NCBI RefSeq assembly: GCF_900103225.1 | Contig: NZ_FNJH01000004.1 | Coordinates: forward strand, 186,001 to 250,000 | Source: Pseudomonas congelans | Lineage (GTDB): Bacteria > Pseudomonadota > Gammaproteobacteria > Pseudomonadales > Pseudomonadaceae | Direction: 5' to 3' | DNA length: 64,000 bases | Shown: one piece after another, positions 8,300 through 16,001 of the stretch | Layout of the letters: the number at the start of each line of letters is the position of its first letter | How positions within the stretch are numbered: the stretch's first letter is position 1 | Program-made: the position numbers and the translations under genes | Notes under the pieces: generated by a model | Seen by the model: the letters and a program-made list of their open reading frames with translations, nothing else | What the model was told of the DNA's origin: nothing | Databases searched by the model: none

Positions 8300-10498
8300 A
8301 TGGCATCGAAATCTCTCCGTCATACATTCCGTCGATTGTGGGCGCTGGATAAATTCAGCTATAGCGTTCGAGTCTTTATCGCACTGACCGGCAGCATGGC
8401 GCTGTGCTGGTATCAGAACGAAATGGCGTTACTGATCCCGCTGTTTCTGGGGATTATCGCCTGCGCCCTGGCCGAGACCGATGACAGCTGGCAAGGCCGA
8501 CTCAATGCCCTGGCCGTGACCCTGGTGTGTTTCAGCATCGCCGCCCTGGCTGTCGAATTGCTCTTCCCCTACCCCATTCTGTTTGTCTGTTCACTGGCGC
8601 TGGCCAGCTTCTGCCTGACCATGCTGGGCGCGCTGGGTGAACGCTATGGCGCGATTGCCTACGGCACGTTGATCCTTTCGGTCTACACCATGATCGGCGT
8701 CGATCAGCGTGGCGGTGAAGTACTGGACTTCTGGCATGAACCGATGCTGCTGGTGGCGGGCGCTGCCTGGTACGGCCTGCTGTCGGTGCTGTGGCAGATG
8801 CTGTTTTCCAACCAGCCGGTGCAACAGGCGCTGGCGCGGCTGTTTCGTGAGCTGGGCCAGTACCTGAAACTCAAGTCGACCCTGTTCGAACCGATTCGTA
8901 CGCTCAACGTGGAGGCTCGTCGTCTGGAACTGGCGCAGCAGAACGGCAAAGTGGTCGCCGCGCTGAACTCCACCAAGGAAATCATCCTGCACCGCGTCGG
9001 CAGCGGTCGCCCCGGCTCCAAAGTCAGCCGCTACCTGAAGCTGTACTTCATCGCTCAGGACATCCACGAGCGCGCCAGCTCGTCGCATTACCCCTACAAC
9101 TCACTGGCCGATGCGTTTTTCCACAGCGACGTACTGTTCCGCTGTCAGCGCCTGCTACGGCAACAGGGGGTTGCCTGTCAGGCGCTGTCGGAATCCATCC
9201 AGCTGCGTCAGCCGTTCGTGTATGACCCAAGCTTCGCCGAAGCCATGGAAGATTTGCACGCGTCCCTCGAGCATCTGCGCATCCAGAGCAACCCTGCGTG
9301 GCGTGGCCTGCTGCGTTCGCTGCGTGCGCTGGCCGCCAACCTCGGTACCCTGGACCGTCTGATCAGCGATGCCAGCAACCCGGACGCCGTGGCCGACGCC
9401 ACCGACAGCAGCCTGCTGGACCGCTCGCCGCGCAACCTCAAGGATGTCTGGACGCGCCTGCGCCTGCAGATGACCCCGACCTCGCTGCTGTTTCGTCACG
9501 CCCTGCGCCTGCCGCTGGCGTTGACCATCGGCTACGCAATGGTGCACCTGATTCACCCGTCACAGGGCTACTGGATCATCCTGACCACGGTATTCGTCTG
9601 CCAGCCCAGCTACGGCGCCACCCGGCTCAAGCTCGGCCAGCGGATCATCGGCACCGCGATTGGCCTGACGGTCGGCTGGGTGCTGTTCGATCTGGTTACC
9701 AGCCCGATTCTGCAATCGATGTGCGCGGTGCTGGCCGGTGTGGTGTTCTTCGTCAATCGGACCACGCGCTACACCCTGTCGACTGCCGCCATCACGGTGA
9801 TGGTGCTGTTCTGTTTCAACCAGGTCGGCGACGGTTACGGCCTGTTCCTGCCCCGGCTGTTCGATACGTTGCTGGGCAGCCTTATCGCCGGTCTCGCAGT
9901 ATTCCTGTTTCTTCCCGACTGGCAGGGGCGGCGCCTGAACAAGGTGCTGGCCAATACCCTGACCTGCAACAGCATCTACCTGCGGCAGATCATGCAACAG
10001 TATGCCAAGGGCAAGAGTGACGACCTGGCCTACCGGCTGGCGCGGCGCAATGCCCACAACGCCGACGCAGCGCTGTCGACCACGCTGGCGAACATGCTCA
10101 TGGAGCCCGGTCATTTCCGCAAGGAGGCCGACGTCGGCTTCCGCTTTCTGGTGCTGTCACACACGCTGCTCAGCTACCTCTCAGGCCTCGGCGCGCACCG
10201 TGATACGCAGTTGCCGAGTGATGTCCGCGAACACCTGATCGATAACGTCGGTGCCACACTGGCCGCCAGCATCGACGAAATCGCCGCAGGGCTTGCCGAG
10301 AAGAAACCTGTTGCGGTACAGAGCGATGCCGAGGAAGGGCTGGCCGCGCAACTTGAGCAACTGCCCGAAGACATGGATGAAAGTCAGCGGCTGGTGCAAG
10401 CCCAACTGGCACTGATCTGCCGCCAACTGGCACCGCTGCGCACCCTCGCCGCGCACTTGATCAAAGCTCCGGAGGCGCCTGCAACCCATGCAGTCTGA
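8300..10498 (+). CDS. yccS: YccS-family inner-membrane protein (FUSC/aromatic acid exporter type)
   Basis: The 732-residue protein has a block of closely packed membrane segments at about residues 25-165, a soluble middle region to about 390, then a second membrane block at about 400-540 (for example HALRLPLALTIGYAMVHLIHPSQGYW) and a cytoplasmic tail. This duplicated layout with the GYW motif is that of YccS/YhfK in the FUSC superfamily, related to AaeB-type exporters. The substrate is unknown; YccS is sometimes described as a TIGR01666 membrane protein. The ATG at 8300 is followed by MASKSLRHTFRRLWALDKFSYS. Its 3' end overlaps the convergent solute-binding protein gene by 38 bases. Confidence 0.88.
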   Translation: MASKSLRHTFRRLWALDKFSYSVRVFIALTGSMALCWYQNEMALLIPLFLGIIACALAETDDSWQGRLNALAVTLVCFSIAALAVELLFPYPILFVCSLALASFCLTMLGALGERYGAIAYGTLILSVYTMIGVDQRGGEVLDFWHEPMLLVAGAAWYGLLSVLWQMLFSNQPVQQALARLFRELGQYLKLKSTLFEPIRTLNVEARRLELAQQNGKVVAALNSTKEIILHRVGSGRPGSKVSRYLKLYFIAQDIHERASSSHYPYNSLADAFFHSDVLFRCQRLLRQQGVACQALSESIQLRQPFVYDPSFAEAMEDLHASLEHLRIQSNPAWRGLLRSLRALAANLGTLDRLISDASNPDAVADATDSSLLDRSPRNLKDVWTRLRLQMTPTSLLFRHALRLPLALTIGYAMVHLIHPSQGYWIILTTVFVCQPSYGATRLKLGQRIIGTAIGLTVGWVLFDLVTSPILQSMCAVLAGVVFFVNRTTRYTLSTAAITVMVLFCFNQVGDGYGLFLPRLFDTLLGSLIAGLAVFLFLPDWQGRRLNKVLANTLTCNSIYLRQIMQQYAKGKSDDLAYRLARRNAHNADAALSTTLANMLMEPGHFRKEADVGFRFLVLSHTLLSYLSGLGAHRDTQLPSDVREHLIDNVGATLAASIDEIAAGLAEKKPVAVQSDAEEGLAAQLEQLPEDMDESQRLVQAQLALICRQLAPLRTLAAHLIKAPEAPATHAV

Positions 10499-11216
10499 GC
10501 AATTCATCGTAGGTACCGTCCGCTTTCATGGCGGCAATTTCGCGATCGAAGTCAGCGACGATCTTTTCGTGGTGGGGATTTTTCAGGCTGACCAGAATAT
10601 GCAGGCTGTTCTCGCTCAACGAACCCGGTAGAAACTCGACCCGGTCACGAACCTCGTCCGGTTCCATCGCCAGGTTATAGCGGGCTACGTATTCGTCCTC
10701 CAGGGTCAGGTCGACACGCTCGGCGGCAAGCATGCGTATGGCAGTGGAGAAGTTTTGCACAGGGACTTTCTGCAACAGGGTGTCGCTGTCAAACGCAGGC
10801 GAATAAGCGTAACCGCGCACCACCGCGATCATGTACTTGTGCAACTGCTCATGGGTCAGCGTGCCAATGGTCGACTCCCTGCGTTTGATGAGGCGCACCC
10901 GATTGAGCAGATATTCCGCAGAAAACTGGCCAATTTTCGTACGTTCCTCGCTGAACCAGGCATTGATCAGCACATCATGACGCCCTTGGCTCAAGCCCAG
11001 CATCGCGCGTGCCCACGGCACTTGCTCATACAGCGTGGTGTACCCGGCACGGCGCAGCGCGGTATTGACGATATCGGTTGCCAGCCCGCCGTTGAGCAGC
11101 AGCGCGTCGGTAAACGGTGGCCAGGGGTCGGCGACCAGACGCAGCTTCTCCGCTGCATTGGCGTGCGCCATCAGCAGAACGACCAGCAACCCCACCGCTC
11201 GAAGCAACTGCGACAT
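10461..11216 (-). CDS. Periplasmic solute-binding protein (SBP_bac_3 type)
   Basis: The 251-residue product has a signal peptide (MSQLLRAVGLLVVLLMAHANA, cleavage probably after ANA-A), then LRLVADPWPPFTD, the typical opening of family-3 solute-binding proteins, and a C-terminal lobe ending DGTYDELLRLHGL. Such proteins deliver amino acids or similar solutes to ABC importers, but no permease or ATPase gene is adjacent, so it is an orphan binding protein or part of a sensing route. Its 3' end overlaps the 3' end of yccS on the opposite strand by 38 bases. Ligand cannot be inferred. Confidence 0.82.
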   Translation of the reverse strand: MSQLLRAVGLLVVLLMAHANAAEKLRLVADPWPPFTDALLLNGGLATDIVNTALRRAGYTTLYEQVPWARAMLGLSQGRHDVLINAWFSEERTKIGQFSAEYLLNRVRLIKRRESTIGTLTHEQLHKYMIAVVRGYAYSPAFDSDTLLQKVPVQNFSTAIRMLAAERVDLTLEDEYVARYNLAMEPDEVRDRVEFLPGSLSENSLHILVSLKNPHHEKIVADFDREIAAMKADGTYDELLRLHGLQAPPEL

Positions 11217-11261
11217 GCTCAGGTTCCTGAAAGGGGCGGCGTGCCCGATTTAATCCTATCG

Positions 11262-11300
11262 GCAGTAAAGCGCTCGTCCGTGAGAGCGCCTGCAGTTTTT
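11262..11300 (+). other. Terminator-like hairpin with T-run in a divergent gap
   Basis: GCAG-TAAA-GCGCTC (11262-11275) can pair with GAGCGC-CTGC (11284-11293), followed by five Ts (11296-11300). It sits between the divergent solute-binding protein and ElaA-type genes, so a terminator has no obvious gene to end. A leader attenuator for the acetyltransferase or a short unseen transcript are possible. The fold was judged by eye. Confidence 0.35.
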
Positions 11301-11444
11301 AATTGAAGACCTGAAGCAGGCAGTAGACAAGCCGGGCAGGCAACATGCTCACCCAACGCAACATTCACATCGTTGACGGCGTTTATTGGGAATGTCGCCG
11401 GATACGTTTAGACTTCGCTTCTGGTTTCCCTGCGAGTCTGCGAC

Positions 11445-11903
11445 ATGTCTATCAAATGGATCTGCAAACATCACACCGAGCTGAGCATCGAGCAACTCTA
11501 TGCCGTGCTGCAACTGCGTGCCGAGGTGTTTGTGGTCGAGCAGCAATGCGTGTATCTGGACGTCGACGGACAGGACCTGACGGGCGACACCTGCCACCTG
11601 ATGGCCTGGCAGGAAGACAAGCTGGTCGCCTACCTGCGTCTGCTTGACCCCATTCAGCAAGGCGGCGACGTGACCATCGGCCGGGTGGTGACAGCGCCTT
11701 CGATCCGCAGCAGGGGCATCGGCCATGAACTGATGGAACAAGCTCTGGAAAACGCCGAACGCAAATGGCCCGACCAACCCATCTATCTATCGGCACAGGC
11801 GCACCTGCAGGGCTATTACAGCCGCTATGGCTTCAATCCGGTGGGCGAGGTCTACCTGGAAGACGACATCCCGCATATCGGCATGCGTCGCGATCTGGAC
11901 TGA
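11445..11903 (+). CDS. elaA: ElaA-type GNAT N-acetyltransferase
   Basis: The 152-residue protein matches the ElaA family (COG2153) of GCN5-related acetyltransferases: LYAVLQLRAEVFVVEQQCVYLDVDG at the N-terminus, GRVVTAPSIRSRGIGHELM as the acetyl-CoA pyrophosphate loop (R-x-x-G-I-G), and YYSRYGFNPVGEVYLEDDIPHIGM at the end. The acceptor is unknown. The ATG at 11445 gives MSIKWICKHH, in keeping with the family. It appears to be a single-gene unit; the winged-helix gene converges on it only 7 bases after its stop. Confidence 0.87.
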   Translation: MSIKWICKHHTELSIEQLYAVLQLRAEVFVVEQQCVYLDVDGQDLTGDTCHLMAWQEDKLVAYLRLLDPIQQGGDVTIGRVVTAPSIRSRGIGHELMEQALENAERKWPDQPIYLSAQAHLQGYYSRYGFNPVGEVYLEDDIPHIGMRRDLD

Positions 11904-11910
11904 ACACCGC

Positions 11911-12207
11911 TCAGGGATACTCCAGCACGGCCTTGATGCGCGGCAGATTGTCGGCAATCCAATTCTTGTCAACGGCGCCCCAGTCACGGATCCGGTAGCT
12001 GCCGGCGTGATTGCGGCCGCCTTCGAGCTGCTCGAAGTCACACACAATGTCCAGATCGGCCAGCGCACTGATCGTGTCCTGAGCAGTACGACGAGGCATG
12101 CCGGTTGCCGCCATCAGCTCAGGGACACTGCTGGCGATCTGTGAGTCGATCAGATACGCCACGTACAGGCGGCGATAGAAACTGCTTTTGGTCTTGCTGA
12201 TCTGCAT
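11911..12207 (-). CDS. Small winged-helix DNA-binding protein
   Basis: From ATG at 12207 the product is 98 residues (MQISKTKSSFYRRLYVAYLIDS...), with the pattern SVPELMAATGMPRRTAQDTISALADLDIVCDF, a winged helix-turn-helix with recognition helix near residues 34-50, and ending KAVLEYP. It probably binds DNA as a local or global regulator; the target is unknown. AAAGGA stands 7 bases before 12207. A start at 12249 would add 14 residues and make an ATGA overlap with the metallopeptidase gene stop, which is also plausible. It is certainly in one operon with that gene. Confidence 0.75.
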   Translation of the reverse strand: MQISKTKSSFYRRLYVAYLIDSQIASSVPELMAATGMPRRTAQDTISALADLDIVCDFEQLEGGRNHAGSYRIRDWGAVDKNWIADNLPRIKAVLEYP

Positions 12208-12245
12208 CGTCGAATCCTTTTTCAGTGCCTGGCTCAGCATGGCGC

Positions 12246-12758
12246 TCATGCGGCCTGCAGATCGCGGTACGTCAGGTACACGCGCAAATCGAATTCCAGC
12301 TGGTGATAACCGGGCAACATGTGCTCGCACAACTGGTAGAACGCCTTGTTGTGGTCTGACTCACGAAAGTGCGCCAGCTCGTGCACGACGATCATTTTCA
12401 GAAACTCCGGCGGCGCTTCCTTGAACAGCGCGGCCACACGAATCTCGTTACTGGCCTTGAGCTTGCCGCCCTGTACTCTGGATATCTTGGTGTGCAGACC
12501 CAGCGCGCGATGCGTCAGGTCGAGACGATTATCGAAAAGAACCTTCTTGATGGCTGGCGCGTTGCGCAGGTGATCCTGCTTGAGCGCCAGCGCATAGGCG
12601 TACAGGGCCTTGTCGCTCTGGATCTGATGACGCGCGGGGTAGCGCTGCTGCAGATAATCCGCCAGGCGACCCTCGGCAATCAGTTGCTGCACCTGATCCT
12701 GCAGCGCCTGCGGATAGGCCTGCAGGTATTTGAGCGGAGCATGGCGGGATGCAGTCAT
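12246..12758 (-). CDS. YgjP-type zinc metallopeptidase (M48/DUF45)
   Basis: The 170-residue protein contains VVHELAHFRESDHNKAFYQLCEHMLPGY at about residues 122-149: HExxH with a downstream Glu-x-x-His context typical of the YgjP/SprT-like metal-dependent peptidase families. The N-terminal half is charged and helical. It is expected in the cytoplasm, having no signal peptide. The start at 12758 (MTASRHAPLKYLQAYPQ) is the only good ATG. It is transcribed with the downstream winged-helix gene. The physiological substrate is not known. Confidence 0.82.
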   Translation of the reverse strand: MTASRHAPLKYLQAYPQALQDQVQQLIAEGRLADYLQQRYPARHQIQSDKALYAYALALKQDHLRNAPAIKKVLFDNRLDLTHRALGLHTKISRVQGGKLKASNEIRVAALFKEAPPEFLKMIVVHELAHFRESDHNKAFYQLCEHMLPGYHQLEFDLRVYLTYRDLQAA

Positions 12759-12790
12759 GGGGCCTTTGCATGAGATCGAAAGACGTCATT

Positions 12791-14950
12791 CTACAACAAT
12801 CTGTTCTGCCTCAAGCCCGCCACGTCAAAGTGTCCGGGAAAGCGCAACGCATCTTCCGGCACCATTGGATGAGCGATCAAGAACCCCTGTATGACCTGAC
12901 AGCCGTTGTCGGCCAGCCATTGATATTGCTCGGCCGTCTCGACGCCTTCGGCAATCACCAGCATATCGAGGTTGCGGCTCAGGTCGATAATACTGCTGGC
13001 CATCGCCGCCTCGCGCTTTGATCCGACGATGTTGGCCACAAAACGCCTGTCCAGCTTCAAGGTGTCGAGTTGAAGATTGCGCAGGTGCGACAGCGAGCAT
13101 TCGCCCGTACCAAAGTCATCGAGCGCAATGCGCACGCCGACGTCATGCAACAACTTCAGCTGTTTATGGCTGTGCGAAAGGTTGTTCACCAGCGCGGTTT
13201 CGGTGATTTCCACCTCGATCTGCCCCGGCTTCAGTTCGAAGCGATCCATCGCGCGTTTCAATTCCGAGGCCAGATTGGGCAGACAGAATTGTGTGGGACT
13301 GACGCAGACACTCAGCACCGTGTCGGGCGCAAAGATCCGGCTCCACGCCTGACGCTGCTCGGCGCCCTGATCAAAGATCCAGCTGCCGAGCCGGTTGATC
13401 AGCCTAGTCTCCTCCAGCAGCGGAATGAACAGCGCCGGCGGGACCTCTCCGACTGCAGGATGCTGCCAGCGCAGCAAGGCCTCAAACCCACGCAAGCGAC
13501 CATCCGCCACATGGATCTGAGGCTGGTACACCACCGAAAAATCCTTGCCGTCGATGGCCGTGCGTACGCTTTCCTCAAGCATCAGTCGCGAGCGGGCGCG
13601 CCCGTTCATGTTCTGATCATAGAACCGGTATTGCTGCCGCCCCGCACGCTTGGCCTCGTACATGGCGATATCTGCCGCGCGCAGCAAACCGTCCAGATTC
13701 GAGCCGCAGTCCGGAAAAGTCGCAATGCCGACACTGGCACCCAGGGTGATATCGACACCGTCGACCTGGCGTCTGCCGGACACCCGCTCAATGAGCTTTT
13801 CGGCGATCTTGGCCGCCTGCTCAGGGTAATCCAGCCCGTCGATCACCACCGTGAACTCGTCGCCGCCGATGCGCGCCAGCACATCATAGGGGCGCATGCT
13901 GTCCTTGAACTGCTCGGCGACCCAGAGCAATACCTGATCACCCGCTTCATGGCCCAGCGCGTCGTTGATCTGCTTGAAACCATCCAGGTCCATGAACAGC
14001 ACGACCAGATACTTATCAGCCCGCTCATTGCGCAACAGCATGCTTTCAACCGCCTGGTAAAGCCCCCGGCGATTGAGCAGACCTGTCAAGGCATCGGTAA
14101 CGGCCTGTTTTTCAAGTTGCTGATAAAGATCACGGACCACCGACATATCGAGAACCGTCAACACCATCGCTTTCTGTTCAGCAGGCAGCGCCGCGCAGGA
14201 CAGCGCAACCGGCAGCTGCGTGCCTTGCGCGGTACGCAGAATGGCGTCATGCGCCCGATAGGTATCGGCCTTGCGATAGTGCTGGTAGAAACCCGAATCC
14301 AGCCAGTTGCCCACCTTCGGTTCGATGATGTAGTCCAGCACCTGGGTGCCGCGAAGGTGATCGACGGTGGTGTTCAGTAACTGACAGATGGCCGGGTTGG
14401 CGAAGCTGATAGTGCCTGTTTCATCAACGACCAGAATGCCTTCGGCGACATTTGCAAGCACCGACGCGTTAAACGCACGAGCCGATTCCAGCTCCAGCGA
14501 AAGCTGTTGCAGCGCACGGCGATTGCGCTGCTGTTCCAGCAGGGTCTGTACCTTGGGCTTGAGCACATTCGGGTCGAAGGGCTTGAACAGATAATCCGTC
14601 GCACCATTCGCATAGCCCTTCTGTACCGCGTCCTGGGTCTGCTCATTGGCGGTGAGAAAAATAATCGGCGTAAGGCGGGTGCGCTGACTGCCGCGCATCA
14701 GTCGCGCGACCTCGAAACCGTCCATGCCCGGCATCTGCACATCCAGCAAAACCAGGTCGACTTCCTGCTCGAGAAGTACCGTCAATGCTTCGATTCCGGA
14801 ACTTGCCGTCACGATGTGCCAGTCCGTTCTTTGCAGAACAGCGCACATCGTCACCAGATTTTCCGGGTAATCGTCTACAACAAGTAAAACTGAAGAGCCA
14901 TCATCTGGCTGGGTTGGCACGCGTTCCATGCTGCTTCTCTGTGTGGGCAT
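12791..14950 (-). CDS. REC-PAS-GGDEF-EAL cyclic-di-GMP signalling protein
   Basis: The 719-residue protein has a receiver domain (residues 20-140, phospho-acceptor Asp70 in LVLLDVQMPGMDG, Lys123), a PAS-like domain (about 155-270), a GGDEF domain and an EAL domain. The cyclase motif RIGGDEF (362-366) and the inhibitory site RPYD (353-356) are intact, so diguanylate cyclase activity with product inhibition is likely. The EAL domain keeps EALLRW (490-495), EITE (581-584), DDFGTG (611-616), LKLD (Lys632), AEGVE (Glu668) and Gln688, but the metal-binding Asn of the usual NxS motif is Cys549 (SVCVSPTQF). The phosphodiesterase may be weak or dead. MERVPTQ at 14929 is an alternative start with a better purine-rich leader. 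No partner kinase is adjacent. Confidence 0.92.
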   Translation of the reverse strand: MPTQRSSMERVPTQPDDGSSVLLVVDDYPENLVTMCAVLQRTDWHIVTASSGIEALTVLLEQEVDLVLLDVQMPGMDGFEVARLMRGSQRTRLTPIIFLTANEQTQDAVQKGYANGATDYLFKPFDPNVLKPKVQTLLEQQRNRRALQQLSLELESARAFNASVLANVAEGILVVDETGTISFANPAICQLLNTTVDHLRGTQVLDYIIEPKVGNWLDSGFYQHYRKADTYRAHDAILRTAQGTQLPVALSCAALPAEQKAMVLTVLDMSVVRDLYQQLEKQAVTDALTGLLNRRGLYQAVESMLLRNERADKYLVVLFMDLDGFKQINDALGHEAGDQVLLWVAEQFKDSMRPYDVLARIGGDEFTVVIDGLDYPEQAAKIAEKLIERVSGRRQVDGVDITLGASVGIATFPDCGSNLDGLLRAADIAMYEAKRAGRQQYRFYDQNMNGRARSRLMLEESVRTAIDGKDFSVVYQPQIHVADGRLRGFEALLRWQHPAVGEVPPALFIPLLEETRLINRLGSWIFDQGAEQRQAWSRIFAPDTVLSVCVSPTQFCLPNLASELKRAMDRFELKPGQIEVEITETALVNNLSHSHKQLKLLHDVGVRIALDDFGTGECSLSHLRNLQLDTLKLDRRFVANIVGSKREAAMASSIIDLSRNLDMLVIAEGVETAEQYQWLADNGCQVIQGFLIAHPMVPEDALRFPGHFDVAGLRQNRLL

Positions 14951-15246
14951 GACGCCTGAGACTCAGGACGACCGTCATACTTTGGAATAACTCTAGCCTC
15001 GTCTTGCCAAAAGCAGAAGCAAGGCGCCTCTTCCCTACTGTCAAAGTTCGATCTAGCCGACTAACGGTCATTCTCTACACCCCTTGCAGGCTCTGCCCTG
15101 CAGAAGAAGTGACAGCACTTTGACGCCATCCGTTCGACATTTTTTTATTAACAAATTGTCCTACAAGCCGTATAAAAGTCGGCTGAAGTCTCGCGCCAGA
15201 GGCTTTTTCTATGAGCGATACAAAGACATTTACGGACGGAGACATA

Positions 15247-15918
15247 ATGGTAGATCTTGGATCGTGGAATCTCAGCATCCCGGTGGGGTCACCCCCCAAG
15301 ACCATCGAAACCGCTCAGTTAGTAAAAGGCTATGACGGTAAATATTTCAAATCAAAAACCGACTCCATTGTGTTCTGGTCGCCCGTTACCGGCAGTAAAA
15401 CCGAGAACGCAAAATATTCCCGTAGCGAACTTCGCGAAACGTGGGCCGATGGTTCGCTGCACAATTGGGTATATCCGGATGCCGACAACTATCTGAATGC
15501 CAAACTGGAAGTCGACCAGGTGCCCTCCACAGGCAAGGTTGTCATCGGACAAATACACGCCTACGAGAGCACAGAGCCGCTTCTGAAAGTCGAGTTTCAA
15601 TACAAGGAAGACACCAAGACCGGCGATATCGTTGCAAAAGTCCGCAACCGCTATGACGATGACGAAAGCAAGGTTTACACCATCGCAGAAGGGGTGAAGC
15701 TGAATGAGACATTCAATTACGTCATTCACCTGAGCAAGGGCGGAAAACTGTCCGTCAGCGCCAAGGATAAGGACTGGAGCACGCGCATCAGCGAGACCTG
15801 GCGGGACAAGCCCCTGTACTTCAAGGCGGGGGTGTATACCCAGGACAATACTGGCTACACCTCGGAAGGCGGCAAGGCGACGTTCTACAACCTGGACATC
15901 GATCACAACCAGAGCTGA
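15247..15918 (+). CDS. Polysaccharide lyase family 7 (alginate lyase)
   Basis: The 223-residue product (MVDLGSWNLSIPVG) matches PL7 alginate lyases such as P. aeruginosa PA1167 in length and sequence: NAKYSRSELRETW (catalytic Arg region), VIGQIHAY (catalytic His) and YFKAGVYTQ (catalytic Tyr) are all present. It would cleave alginate by beta-elimination. There is no signal peptide from this start or from the alternative ATG at 15211 (12 residues longer), so export, if any, is not Sec-dependent. GGAGAC stands 4-9 bases before 15247, and alignment to PA1167 as remembered favours it. No alginate synthesis gene is nearby. It converges on putP across a bidirectional terminator. The 260-296 base gap before it is AT-rich and carries its promoter. 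Confidence 0.88.
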   Translation: MVDLGSWNLSIPVGSPPKTIETAQLVKGYDGKYFKSKTDSIVFWSPVTGSKTENAKYSRSELRETWADGSLHNWVYPDADNYLNAKLEVDQVPSTGKVVIGQIHAYESTEPLLKVEFQYKEDTKTGDIVAKVRNRYDDDESKVYTIAEGVKLNETFNYVIHLSKGGKLSVSAKDKDWSTRISETWRDKPLYFKAGVYTQDNTGYTSEGGKATFYNLDIDHNQS

Positions 15919-15942
15919 TTGACACGCTGCTCCCTGCCCATA

Positions 15943-15986
15943 CACAAAACGGCCCGCACTTCACCAGGAAGAACGGGCCGTTTGTG
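15943..15986. terminator. Bidirectional terminator between the alginate lyase and putP
   Basis: CACAAAACGGCCCG (15943-15956) pairs with CGGGCCGTTTGTG (15974-15986), with one bulged A. The A/T-rich outer arms give a T-run on both strands, so the hairpin can terminate both convergent genes. Confidence 0.8.
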
Positions 15987-16001
15987 TTTCAGTCAGACCT
16001 C

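Noticed and set aside
13070..14380. 436-codon open frame opposite the GGDEF-EAL gene
   Set aside because: No recognisable domain; the opposite strand holds intact REC, GGDEF and EAL motifs.
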